Shown: piece by piece, positions 16,186 through 24,575 of the stretch
Layout: every line of letters begins with the position of its first letter
How positions within the stretch are numbered: the stretch's first letter is position 1
Assembly: GCA_028822675.1 (NCBI GenBank)
Contig: JAPKDE010000006.1
Coordinates: 1 to 32,689 of the forward strand
Reading direction: 5' to 3'
DNA: 32,689 nucleotides
Origin: Dehalococcoidia bacterium
GTDB taxonomy: Bacteria; Chloroflexota; Dehalococcoidia; UBA3495
The notes under the pieces: model-generated
The model's database searches: none
What the model was told of the DNA's origin: nothing
What the model saw: only the letters and a program-made list of their open reading frames with translations
Translations under genes and position numbers: made by a program

Positions 16186-17240
16186 TCTGTCTTACGCTCG
16201 AATCGGCGAAAACCGAGGATCGAGAACAGGACAAGACCAATCAATATCAACATGGCCGCTGATGGCAGGTTGCCGCTGAATTGGAGAACATCTCCGCCAA
16301 CAACTATCAAAGCAATCAGGAAGCTGGTGCCAATAATGCCGATTGGGTTGTGGTTGGCCATCCAACTGGCCAAGAATCCCATGAACCCCAGGCTGTTGGA
16401 GATTCCGGGTCGTAGGTGATGTTGGATGCCGGATACCTCACTCATGCCTGCGAGACCGGCCAGGCCGCCGCCGACCAGCATGGCAATTATGATGTATCGC
16501 AAGACGGGTATGCCGCGCCGACGTGCCGCGTCAGGGTTGCCGCCAACGGCACGCATGTTGGCCCCCCACCGGGTACGGCTGAGGAACAGGTAGGTTGCGA
16601 TAATTCCGATCACGGGTAGCACCAAGCCAAAGTGGAGGCGAGTGTCGGCAATGGCCGGCAAGATAGACTCAACTTCAAAGTTGGCGGTGTAGGGGTAGCC
16701 GAAGCCCGTAGGGTTCTTCCAGGCACCAAAAACAAATACGTTGACGAAAAGGATGGCCACGTAGTTGGACAACAAGGTGGAGATGACTTCGTTCACGTTT
16801 CGAAAATGCCGCAGGGCGATGGCAAATCCAGCCCAGATAGCGCCGCCCAGGAAACCGGCGATAGCCATTGCTGGGAGCATGAGCCAAATGGTCGGGAAAT
16901 CCATGTAGAGGGCAACGCCGGTGGCGGCCCAAGCGCCGATATACAGTTGGCCCTCGCCGCCCACGTTGATTAGTCCTACTCGGGCAGGTATCGATGCCGC
17001 CAGCGCCGTTAGGACGAAGGGAATCATCCTGACGCCAACCTCACTAATGCCCACCTTGCTGCCCAGGGTCCCTTCAAACATCTTGGAATAGACTTCAAAT
17101 GGATCTCGTCCGATGATGGCGATGAAGATGCCAAAGACGATGAAAGCAAAGGCAATGGCCATTAGAGACCGCACAATGGGACGGTCGGTCAGGTTGATTG
17201 CGATGCCTCTAGCTTGGTTTATGGAGATTGGGGTAGTCAT
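16182..17240 (-). CDS. BMP-type ABC transporter permease (first)
   Basis: A 352-residue permease of the same family. The N-terminal helix is at about residues 25-44 and RVGLINVGGEGQLYIGAWAA at about 88-107. NEVISTLLSNYVAILFVNVFV and the cytoplasmic loop TRWGANMRAVGGNPDAARRRG (ATPase-contact region) follow. It begins 3 nt after the ATPase stop, and its own stop overlaps the next permease start. Together these show one transcript for the transporter. Substrate is inferred only from context. Confidence 0.92.
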   Translation of the reverse strand: MTTPISINQARGIAINLTDRPIVRSLMAIAFAFIVFGIFIAIIGRDPFEVYSKMFEGTLGSKVGISEVGVRMIPFVLTALAASIPARVGLINVGGEGQLYIGAWAATGVALYMDFPTIWLMLPAMAIAGFLGGAIWAGFAIALRHFRNVNEVISTLLSNYVAILFVNVFVFGAWKNPTGFGYPYTANFEVESILPAIADTRLHFGLVLPVIGIIATYLFLSRTRWGANMRAVGGNPDAARRRGIPVLRYIIIAMLVGGGLAGLAGMSEVSGIQHHLRPGISNSLGFMGFLASWMANHNPIGIIGTSFLIALIVVGGDVLQFSGNLPSAAMLILIGLVLFSILGFRRFERKTE

Positions 17241-17243
17241 CGG

Positions 17244-18944
17244 TTATTCAGTCGTACCGGTCATCAGCATGCCAATCTCTTGGACGGAGGCTGCTTCAGT
17301 GGGGAATTCACCCACGATGTTGCCTTGAAACATCACCATCATGTGGTCGCTCAACGACAAAAGCTCGTCAAGGTCTTCTGATACCAGGACGATGGCCCCG
17401 CCTCGGTCCCGGAAATCCAGCATCAGACGTCGGGTTGCTTCGGCGTTTATCACGTCTAGCCCACGGGTTGGGTAGTAGGCCATCAGGACCTTGGGCGCAA
17501 CGGCTGCATCGCGTGTGAGTTCCATCTCACGGGCTAGAATCACCCGCTGGACATTGCCGCCGGACAACTTGTCCACCCGCATGTCATGGGGTGCCAACCG
17601 CAGCGGGAAACCGCTCAGGGCGGAGCTGATCTTTTCCCTGATGCCGGCTAGGTCCAGCCAAATTCCCCCGTTGCCGTAGTTACTGAGTTCGCCAAGTACC
17701 AGGTTTTCATCCACCCGCATTTCGGGCACCATGGCCATAGTGATGGGGTCTTCTGAAACGTAGCTGACGCCCGCTTCAAGGATATTTGAGACAGACCAGC
17801 CTTTTACGTCTTCTCCGGCCAGGAAGATGCTCCCACTTCTTTGTTTGATCATTCCCAGTAGAGTTTCGCCCAATTCCTGTTGGCCGTTGCCAGATATGCC
17901 AGCGACTCCCAACATTTCGCCAGGCATTACTTTGAAATTAATTGCGTGCAGCCCTCTGGGGTCGTTTGCTTCACTGGTCCACACGTCTTTGAATTCAACA
18001 GCAGGGGTAACGTCGCCATCTGCGACTTCTCTCTGGTAAGCGATCTTCTTGGAATCGTATTCGATGTCGCTGCGTATTCGAGCTCTTGGCGGGACTGCTT
18101 CTAGGTCAATACCCATCATCAGGGCCACCAGGTTATCTCCGTCAACTCCCTCGCTCGTTCCTGTTGAGACCACAGCGCCGTGCCTGAGCACGGTAATCCG
18201 GTCAGCGGAGGCTAGAACCTCTGGAATCTTGTGAGTAATGAACAAAATGGCGTAGCCGTCACGCCTCAGTTCGTTGAATACCTCGAATAAACCTTCCACT
18301 TCGTGGGGGGCCAAAACACTGGTCGGTTCGTCAAGAATCAGCACCCTGGCTTTGGCCATGATGAGTTTAATCAGCTCAACTTTTTGGCGTTCACCCATGG
18401 TGAGGTCGCTGACCCTGGCTGACGGACTCACGTGCAGGCCGTACCTCTCTGAAACTCCCTCAATCTGCTTGGTCAATGCACTCCGACTCAGAATCAGCCC
18501 TTGGTCAGGCAAGAAGAGCGCAACGTTTTCAGTGACAGTCAGAGCAGGGATCAGCGCAAAGTTCTGGAAGACCATTCCAACACCAATGGCTCGGCTGTCG
18601 TGCGGAGATTGAATCTGGGCGTCTTCGCCCTTGAATAAAATGGTGCCTTCTTCGGGCCGGTTCACGCCGTAGATGACCTTCATCAGCGTGCTTTTACCGG
18701 CACCGTTTTCGCCCAGCACCGCGTGGACTTCTCCGCCATAGATGTCCAAGGTGATGTTGTTGTTCGCTACCAGATCACCAAACCGTTTGGTGATGCCACG
18801 TAGGGCGAGCAATGGATGAGCATCTGATCCCCGCAGGCCGTCCTGTGATTCAGTTACCGATTGGTCTGATACTTCTGGGCCATTGGAAGGCGACAGACTA
18901 GTCTTGCTTTTGGATTTACCCAACCAGGGCAAAGTGATAGGCAA
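17244..18944 (-). CDS. BMP-type ABC transporter ATPase, two-domain
   Basis: A 566-residue tandem ABC ATPase like those of nucleoside/sugar uptake systems. Domain 1 has Walker [10 protein letters not shown], signature [11 protein letters not shown] and Walker [16 protein letters not shown]. Domain 2 is degenerate at Walker A ([10 protein letters not shown]), as is normal in this group, with signature [14 protein letters not shown] and YYPTRGLD. Start choice: TTG 18944 has AGGAG 7 nt upstream and gives a 50-residue polar leader. An upstream TTG (18995) has no ribosome-binding site. It is the first gene of the minus-strand operon, so its promoter lies in the divergent region 18945-19244. Confidence 0.92.
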   Translation of the reverse strand: MPITLPWLGKSKSKTSLSPSNGPEVSDQSVTESQDGLRGSDAHPLLALRGITKRFGDLVANNNITLDIYGGEVHAVLGENGAGKSTLMKVIYGVNRPEEGTILFKGEDAQIQSPHDSRAIGVGMVFQNFALIPALTVTENVALFLPDQGLILSRSALTKQIEGVSERYGLHVSPSARVSDLTMGERQKVELIKLIMAKARVLILDEPTSVLAPHEVEGLFEVFNELRRDGYAILFITHKIPEVLASADRITVLRHGAVVSTGTSEGVDGDNLVALMMGIDLEAVPPRARIRSDIEYDSKKIAYQREVADGDVTPAVEFKDVWTSEANDPRGLHAINFKVMPGEMLGVAGISGNGQQELGETLLGMIKQRSGSIFLAGEDVKGWSVSNILEAGVSYVSEDPITMAMVPEMRVDENLVLGELSNYGNGGIWLDLAGIREKISSALSGFPLRLAPHDMRVDKLSGGNVQRVILAREMELTRDAAVAPKVLMAYYPTRGLDVINAEATRRLMLDFRDRGGAIVLVSEDLDELLSLSDHMMVMFQGNIVGEFPTEAASVQEIGMLMTGTTE

Positions 18945-19244
18945 AAACGAACTCCTGCGTAGCCAAACATGGCGACGGAGAGAGGATTTCCACAAGGAAT
19001 GACGATAACAATGAGAGGTTATTATTGCTGGTTGGTGTTTCGCACATATGTCGTAGATGTTAACTTTTTGTTACGTGCCTTGAGCCTGCGCCCCTGCCTG
19101 CGCCAATAAACGAGTTGCTCATACCCCAACTGCTGTGATTCAATTTGAGCGTCAATCCAAGAATTTTGCAAGGAAAATCCGTGCCTTCGGCTGTATTAGA
19201 ACGGGATAAACGCAAGTGTATCAGAGCGGGATAAACGCAAAATA
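18945..19244. promoter_or_regulatory. Divergent intergenic control region
   Basis: About 300 nt between the transporter operon (minus) and the carbamate kinase gene (plus) contain no credible gene. It holds a 9-nt direct repeat GCCTGCGCC at 19084-19092 and 19096-19104, an AT-rich GTTAAC-TTTTT-GTTAC stretch near 19059-19074, and the tandem 23-nt repeats listed separately. No perfect -35/-10 pair could be assigned by eye. Shared control of both transcription units from here is likely. Confidence 0.45.
19193..19240 (+). repeat. Tandem 23-nt direct repeat ahead of carbamate kinase
   Basis: Two copies, 19193-19215 and 19218-19240, differ at 2 of 23 positions and share CGGGATAAACGCAA. The period is 25 nt. 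A looser third copy (CCGGATAAAAACAA) follows at 19251-19264, inside the coding start. They end 4 nt before ATG 19245, where no Shine-Dalgarno sequence is visible. They could be an operator array, duplicated -10-like boxes (GGATAAA), or a leader element. Confidence 0.6.
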
Positions 19245-20207
19245 ATGGAACCGGATAAAAACAAAACAATTGTTATCGCGCTGGGCGGCAACGCCATTCT
19301 CTCTGACGGCGATGCTGGCGATGTTGCGCAGCAGATGCTGAGCATGGAACTGGCTTGCCGTCAGTTGGTGCCGCTGTTTCGCTCTGGAAATCGAGTGGTA
19401 ATCACCCACGGCAACGGCCCACAAGTTGGCAGCCTGCTGATTCAACAGGAGGAATCTGCTTCGGATATTCCTCCTCAGCCCCTGGATATCTGTGTGGCAA
19501 TGACCCAGGGCCAGATTGGCACCATGCTCCAGCAGGTGCTCGACAAGATTCTGCGTGCTGAGAGTATTCAGCGCGATGTAGTTACGCTGATTAGCCATTT
19601 TGTAGTGGCCGAGGATGACCCGGATTTTAGCCTTGGCTCCAAGCCCATCGGACCGTTTTTGGATGCAGTTAGCAAGGAAAAATATGAAGAACGCGGCCAT
19701 ACGGTAATGGAAGTGCAACCGGGCAGCGATAAACCGTTTCGGCGCTCGGTCGCCTCACCCATGCCGCTACGATTGTTGGAACGCCGGTCGCTCCGAGCGC
19801 TGGTCAACCAAGGGGCCATCGTAATCGCCGGCGGTGGTGGCGGTATTCCTGTGGTACTGGAACAGGACGGCTCCTACCGCAGGGTTGAGGCAGTGATCGA
19901 CAAAGACTTGGCTGGGGAAAACCTGGCCGAGAGTGTGGATGCCGACATCTATATGGTGCTAACGAATGTTGAATCCGTAGCATTGGATTTTGGCACCGAC
20001 AAGCAGCAGTCCCTACGGGATATCACCGTTGCCCAGGCAAAAGAATATTTTCAAGAAGGTCAGTTTGGCATTGGGAGCATGGCTCCCAAGGTCTTGGGCT
20101 GCATTAAGTTTGTTGAATTTGGCGGCGAACGGGCCGTGATTACCGGCCTAGAGTGGGTGGAAGAAGCCCTGGCCGGCCGGGCCGGAACTCAGATATTACC
20201 GAGCTGA
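19245..20207 (+). CDS. arcC: Carbamate kinase
   Basis: A 320-residue carbamate kinase: carbamoyl phosphate + ADP gives carbamate + ATP, cytoplasmic. All family motifs are present: ALGGNA (12-17), ITHGNGPQVGSLL, MTQGQIGTMLQ, SKPIGPF, FRRSVASPMP, IAGGGGGIPVV, IDKDLAGE and GSMAPKV near the C-terminus. In the E. coli allantoin system the matching enzyme (AllK) removes carbamoyl phosphate made by the FdrA/YlbE/YlbF complex. Here it is divergent from those genes and 15 nt upstream of an ATCase-like gene. The ATG has no ribosome-binding site, but an in-frame TAA just upstream rules out earlier starts. Confidence in function is high. Confidence 0.96.
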   Translation: MEPDKNKTIVIALGGNAILSDGDAGDVAQQMLSMELACRQLVPLFRSGNRVVITHGNGPQVGSLLIQQEESASDIPPQPLDICVAMTQGQIGTMLQQVLDKILRAESIQRDVVTLISHFVVAEDDPDFSLGSKPIGPFLDAVSKEKYEERGHTVMEVQPGSDKPFRRSVASPMPLRLLERRSLRALVNQGAIVIAGGGGGIPVVLEQDGSYRRVEAVIDKDLAGENLAESVDADIYMVLTNVESVALDFGTDKQQSLRDITVAQAKEYFQEGQFGIGSMAPKVLGCIKFVEFGGERAVITGLEWVEEALAGRAGTQILPS

Positions 20208-20222
20208 CGCAAGATAACGCGT

Positions 20223-21215
20223 TTGAAAGCCCGTACAGATGAAATGGAACACGTTCTAAGAGCACAACAATTTAATAAAAAGCTCATCGCCCAGGTGTTT
20301 GACGCCGCAGAGGAGATGGAGAAAGTGGTTGCCCTTGGCGGCAGCCAAGAGTTGCGTGGCCGAATTATGGCCTCGCTGTTCTACTCTGTCAGTACCCGTA
20401 CGCGGCTTTCATTTGAGTCGGCCATGCACCGGCTGGGTGGCAGCGTAATCTCCACGGAAAACCCCCAGTATTTCTCAGACTTTGAGCCTTCGTTGATTTC
20501 TGCCAGGAATTCGCCCGGAAATTCACTCGGAGATGCGGTCGACAATTCGGTTGGACATTTTGAAGATACGATCAGAATGGTTAACCAATATGCCGACCTG
20601 ATAGTCCTGCGCCATCCCGATTCCAACCTGGTCTACCGGGCGTCTGAAGTTTCATCCATCCCGGTTATCAACGCTGGCGGCGGAAGCCAACACCCAACCC
20701 AAGCGCTATTGGACCTCTATACGATCTACCGATCGATTGACGGCATCGACGGCGTGGCGGTAGTGATGATGGGCGATCTGGCAAACAGTGGCGCCAGCCG
20801 GTCTCTCTGCTATTTCCTGGCTAAATATTCTGGAATCAAGCTGTGGCTGGTGTCTCCCAAAGAACTGTCTTTGGGCAATGATCTGTTGGAGTACCTGGGT
20901 CGGCATGGCGTTCAGGTACAGCAGATACACGGCCCAGGCGCGGAACTGGATGACGCGCTGAAACAGGCCGGAGTGATCTATCAGACTGATTTGCCCCAAG
21001 ATTACCAACCCACCGAGGGCGGGTCGTCTCGTCAGGCGTTCCGTATCGACCCGGATATGATGCGACTGATCCGAGAGCGCGCCATCATAATGCACCCCTT
21101 CCCCAGGGTAGATAGCATCGCCCTGGAAGTGGACTCAGACCCAAGAGCGCATTATTTTCAGCAGATTTCAAATGGCCTCTTTATCAGGATGGCCCTTTTG
21201 CAGATGCTCTTTTAG
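20223..21215 (+). CDS. Aspartate/ornithine carbamoyltransferase-family protein, atypical acceptor site
   Basis: A 330-residue ATCase-fold carbamoyltransferase. Carbamoyl-phosphate residues are kept: STRTR (57-61), Arg130 in LRHPD, QHPTQ (156-160) and HPFPR (291-295). Aligned from memory with E. coli PyrB, the aspartate-binding Arg167 is Gly190, and Arg229 and Gln231 are Asp256 and Pro258. The mobile 80s loop is about 10 residues longer and lacks the Lys84 equivalent. It is therefore unlikely to be pyrimidine PyrB. Next to carbamate kinase it probably runs as a catabolic enzyme, making carbamoyl phosphate from an unknown carbamoyl compound. The start is TTG 20223 or ATG 20244, neither with a good ribosome-binding site. 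Confidence 0.85.
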   Translation: MKARTDEMEHVLRAQQFNKKLIAQVFDAAEEMEKVVALGGSQELRGRIMASLFYSVSTRTRLSFESAMHRLGGSVISTENPQYFSDFEPSLISARNSPGNSLGDAVDNSVGHFEDTIRMVNQYADLIVLRHPDSNLVYRASEVSSIPVINAGGGSQHPTQALLDLYTIYRSIDGIDGVAVVMMGDLANSGASRSLCYFLAKYSGIKLWLVSPKELSLGNDLLEYLGRHGVQVQQIHGPGAELDDALKQAGVIYQTDLPQDYQPTEGGSSRQAFRIDPDMMRLIRERAIIMHPFPRVDSIALEVDSDPRAHYFQQISNGLFIRMALLQMLF

Positions 21216-21272
21216 GCAGCGAAACCACTGCGCCAAGAAGAAATTAGTCAGACAAAAAACAAGGAGCCAGCC

Positions 21273-22031
21273 ATGGCTAAAACAGCATTATTAGAAGTAC
21301 GTGACAAGGTTGCTTATGTCACTTTGAACCGGCCAGAAAAACTTAACGCCATCAACAACGATATGTTGGGCGATCTTTTTGAAGCGTTCACGGAAATCAA
21401 AGACAACCCAGACATCTGGGTTGTGGTTTTAACCGGGGCAGGACGGGCCTTTTGTTCCGGCCACGACCTGGTGATGGGCCGGAACGAACCCCGCGGCGAC
21501 ACCGACGATTTTTACATATTCTTGAGTCAACTATGGAAGCCGGTGATCGCAGCAGTTAACGGATATTGCCTGGCCCAGGGTGGCGGACTGGCCCTGCTCA
21601 GTGACATACGTATCGCCTCTGAAGACGCCGAATTCGGCTGGCCGCAGGTAAAGCGTGGTATCGCGTCCATCAGCGGGCCGACCATTCTGTCCCACTACAT
21701 CCCCATGGGTGCCGCGCTCAAGATACTGTTCACCGGCGAGTTCTGCGACGCCCAAGAAGCCTATCGTCTGGGCATGCTCCAAGAGGTGGTGCCCAAAGAC
21801 AAACTGCTGGAACGGGCAGAGGAACTGGCCCGATCCATCGTTGACAACTGCGCGCCTCTCGCCGTGCAAGCCATCAAAGAGTCGGCCATCACCGGCATGG
21901 GCATCAGCGATTTCAAGACCCGAGTGGAAAACTCACGCCGCATCGCCGTCCCGGTGAGCCAGAGTGAGGACTCGAACGAGGGCCTGACTGCGTTTGCTGA
22001 AAAGCGGAAGCCGGTGTTCAAGGGCCGATGA
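21273..22031 (+). CDS. Enoyl-CoA hydratase/isomerase (crotonase)-family protein
   Basis: A 252-residue crotonase-fold protein acting on a CoA thioester. The oxyanion-hole segment GAGRAFCSGHDL (55-66) and the helix following NGYCLAQGGG are clear. The two hydratase glutamates are missing: by alignment with rat enoyl-CoA hydratase, Glu144 is Gly105 and Glu164 is Gln125 (FGWPQVKRG). A standard hydration reaction is thus unlikely. Isomerisation, decarboxylation, hydrolysis or C-C cleavage are possible. The start ATG has AAGGAG 6 nt upstream. It begins 57 nt after the carbamoyltransferase and is followed by two CoA-transferase genes, with which it probably forms an operon. Confidence 0.88.
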   Translation: MAKTALLEVRDKVAYVTLNRPEKLNAINNDMLGDLFEAFTEIKDNPDIWVVVLTGAGRAFCSGHDLVMGRNEPRGDTDDFYIFLSQLWKPVIAAVNGYCLAQGGGLALLSDIRIASEDAEFGWPQVKRGIASISGPTILSHYIPMGAALKILFTGEFCDAQEAYRLGMLQEVVPKDKLLERAEELARSIVDNCAPLAVQAIKESAITGMGISDFKTRVENSRRIAVPVSQSEDSNEGLTAFAEKRKPVFKGR

Positions 22032-22061
22032 TCCCCAACTGCCCGTTTAGCTGGATGACCT

Positions 22062-23252
22062 TTGTCTAACGCTCTAGAAGGAGTGAAGATCCTTGACCTG
22101 AGCCAGGGTGTGGCAGGCGCTTACTGCACGAAGCTGCTGGCAGGGTCAGGTGCTGACGTCATCAAGGTTGAACCGACTAAAATTGGCGAAAGCACTCGCC
22201 GCCTAGGCCCATTCTCTGGTGACCAACCAGGCGTGGAGCAAGGCCTGATGCACCTCTATCTCAATACTGGGAAGAAAAGCGTCACCTTAGACGTGCACTC
22301 AGCCGAAGGCCAAAGCCTGTTTCGGCGTTTGGCCAAGGACGCAAACTTGGTCGTTGAAAGCTTCATGCCAGGCACCATGGTCGACCTAGGCTTGGGCTAT
22401 GACCAGCTTTCAGCGGACAACCCAGGGCTGGTGATGACCTCCGTTACTTTCTTTGGTCAGGATGGACCCTACAGCGGCTATAAGGGCGGTGAGATCATTG
22501 CGCAAGCCGTGAGCGGCAACCTTCAGATCACCGGCGCACCAGACCGTGAACCCCTGATGGTCGGAGGGTGCCTAGCCCAGTACGTCGGCGGGCAGGCTGC
22601 CTGTGCCGCTTCGCTGATGGCCGTATTTCATTCTATGATGTCCGGTGAGGGCCAGATTGTAGATTGTTCCATTGCAGAAGCCAACACCGACATGCTCGAC
22701 CGGTGGGGCATTGACGCTGTGCTGGGGCGTGGTGACCAACCCAGAACCGGCATGGCCCACCACTGGACCTACCCCACCCAACTGTATCCCTGCCGTGATG
22801 GCTACGTGGCACTAGGCATTGAACCGGCCGGATGGGGAGCACTGGCTGATATGGTGGGCGATGACGCACTGCGCAAGCCTGAGTACACTGGCCCAGAGCG
22901 CAAGCAGTACCATGCCGAGATCGACCCGATATTGGTGGCCTGGCTTGAAGACCTGGGCAAGATGGAAGTGTTCGAAGGATTCCAAAAGAACCGTATGTCT
23001 TCGGGGATTCTGATGACCCCGGCAGATCTGTTGGAGTCGCCCCAATTACAGGCCCGAAATTTCTTCCAAGAAGTGGAACACCCCTCAACCGGCCCTCAGA
23101 TGTACCCCGGCGCGCCGTACCAACTCTCAGATTCCGAGTGGATCCAAACCAGGGCACCGCTCCTTGGCGAGCACAATCATGAAGTCTATGTCGGTCAGCT
23201 TGGACTGTCTGAACTAGAGTTAACTGAGCTCTCAGCAAAAGAGGCAAACTGA
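22062..23252 (+). CDS. CaiB/BaiF CoA-transferase subunit, catalytic Asp replaced
   Basis: A 396-residue class III CoA-transferase. The N-terminal CoA-binding region is visible (VKILDLSQGVAGAYCTKLLAGSGADVIKVE spans about 8-37) as are NTGKKSVTLD and FMPGTMVDLGLGY. The catalytic Asp normally in the G-x-x-x-x-D-x-x-x-G segment is Gln173 (GGCLAQYVGG), so this chain should not form the acyl-anhydride/CoA intermediate. It ends 1 nt before the next CoA-transferase gene, which has the Asp. A heteromer like benzylsuccinate CoA-transferase BbsEF is the natural model. The start is TTG 22062, with no strong ribosome-binding site. Confidence 0.9.
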   Translation: MSNALEGVKILDLSQGVAGAYCTKLLAGSGADVIKVEPTKIGESTRRLGPFSGDQPGVEQGLMHLYLNTGKKSVTLDVHSAEGQSLFRRLAKDANLVVESFMPGTMVDLGLGYDQLSADNPGLVMTSVTFFGQDGPYSGYKGGEIIAQAVSGNLQITGAPDREPLMVGGCLAQYVGGQAACAASLMAVFHSMMSGEGQIVDCSIAEANTDMLDRWGIDAVLGRGDQPRTGMAHHWTYPTQLYPCRDGYVALGIEPAGWGALADMVGDDALRKPEYTGPERKQYHAEIDPILVAWLEDLGKMEVFEGFQKNRMSSGILMTPADLLESPQLQARNFFQEVEHPSTGPQMYPGAPYQLSDSEWIQTRAPLLGEHNHEVYVGQLGLSELELTELSAKEAN

Positions 23253-23253
23253 A

Positions 23254-24522
23254 ATGCCTAACCCGTTACTCGGCGGAATACGCGTCTTGGATATGACCCA
23301 GATTCGGGCTGGCCCCAAGGGTTCCCGCTGGCTTGCCGATGCTGGGGCCGAGGTCATCAAGTTGGAGGCCAGAGGGCGTTCCGACTCGAGAGGTTTCGGT
23401 CGCAGGGGCAGCGGAAACACAGCAGGCCCTATCGCGGCAATCTCCAAAGCGGCTCAAAGAGAAGGGAACCGGGTCGCCTTTGAGCAATTGAACCGCAACA
23501 AGCTTGGTCTTTCAATTGACCTGTCGTTCCCGGAAGGCAAAGAGCTTTTTAAGAGCATGGTTAGCGTCTGTGACGTGGTCATGGAGAATTTCAGCTACGG
23601 CGTCATGGACCGGCTGGGGCTAGGGTATGACGACCTGCGGAAATACCGGCCTGATCTGGTAATGATGTCCATGCCTGCCTACGGTTCCAGCGGCCCGTAC
23701 CGAGACTATGTGTCCTTTGGCTGGGCGCAAGAACACATGGGTGGTATAACATCTCGCACCGGCTACCGAGGCGGCCCACCACAGAAGACTGGGACGATCG
23801 TGGCTGACCCTTTGAACGGCGTCCATGGTGCGATTGCCGTTATGACCGCCCTTATCGGCCGGGCCAAAACAGGCCAGGGCCGGTTCATTGATTTCTCCCA
23901 GTTGGAATCCATGGTGCCTCTGGGTGGAGAGGCGATCCTGGACTATTCAGTCAACGACCGTCCTCCGCAACGTAACGGAAACCGAGATTTCTATATGGCC
24001 CCCCAAGGCGTCTACCCGTGCACCGGCGACGACAACTGGGTCAGCATCTCAGTGACCACTGACGAGGAATGGGCAGCGTTGTGCGTAGTTCTGCAGAATC
24101 CCGAAATGGCGTCAGATTCACGCTTTGCGAACGGGCGTGGCCGAGTGGATAATCATGACGCGCTGGATAGCATGATTGAGCATTGGACTCGTCAGCGAGA
24201 GAAGAACCAGGCCATGCGAGAACTGCAGAAGGCCGGAGTCCCGGCGGGCGCGGTTCTAGATCAGGCGGAGGCCTACCGAGACGCACAAGCGGTGTCCAGG
24301 GACTTCTTGGTGGAATTAACCCATCCAGACGGAGTGATCTACCCCTATTCCAGGACGCCCGCTAGGTTCTCCAAGACCCCAGCAGAGGTCAGGACGCCCG
24401 GACCGTTGCTGGGCGAACACAATGAATACCTACTCGGCTCCCTGTTGGGGATTTCAGCCCCCGAAAGGGAACGGCTAGAGTCCTCCGGAGTAACGGCCAC
24501 TCTGTCTACCGACTTGAGTTAG
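23254..24522 (+). CDS. CaiB/BaiF CoA-transferase subunit, catalytic
   Basis: A 422-residue class III CoA-transferase with RVLDMTQIRAGPKGSRWLADAG at residues 10-31, the NRNKLGLSIDL segment, and the catalytic Asp185 in TIVADPLNGVHGA. The C-terminus has the usual PGPLLGEHNEYLL. It transfers CoA between carboxylic acids, substrates unknown. The ATG lies 1 nt after the stop of the non-catalytic paralogue, pointing to coupled, stoichiometric synthesis. A 30-residue Arg/Gly/Ser-rich stretch near residues 40-70 looks like an insertion relative to the first subunit. Confidence 0.92.
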   Translation: MPNPLLGGIRVLDMTQIRAGPKGSRWLADAGAEVIKLEARGRSDSRGFGRRGSGNTAGPIAAISKAAQREGNRVAFEQLNRNKLGLSIDLSFPEGKELFKSMVSVCDVVMENFSYGVMDRLGLGYDDLRKYRPDLVMMSMPAYGSSGPYRDYVSFGWAQEHMGGITSRTGYRGGPPQKTGTIVADPLNGVHGAIAVMTALIGRAKTGQGRFIDFSQLESMVPLGGEAILDYSVNDRPPQRNGNRDFYMAPQGVYPCTGDDNWVSISVTTDEEWAALCVVLQNPEMASDSRFANGRGRVDNHDALDSMIEHWTRQREKNQAMRELQKAGVPAGAVLDQAEAYRDAQAVSRDFLVELTHPDGVIYPYSRTPARFSKTPAEVRTPGPLLGEHNEYLLGSLLGISAPERERLESSGVTATLSTDLS

Positions 24523-24575
24523 AATCCCAGCCAACATCCAATTTGTCTTTAGACCTGTTTAAAAAAGGACGTGCA

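Noticed and set aside
18945..18995. Longer ABC ATPase start at TTG 18995
   Set aside because: No ribosome-binding site there, whereas TTG 18944 has AGGAG at ideal spacing.
19059..19074. GTTAAC-TTTTT-GTTAC as a specific operator
   Set aside because: The arms are imperfect and AT-rich; nothing fixes it as a site beyond chance.
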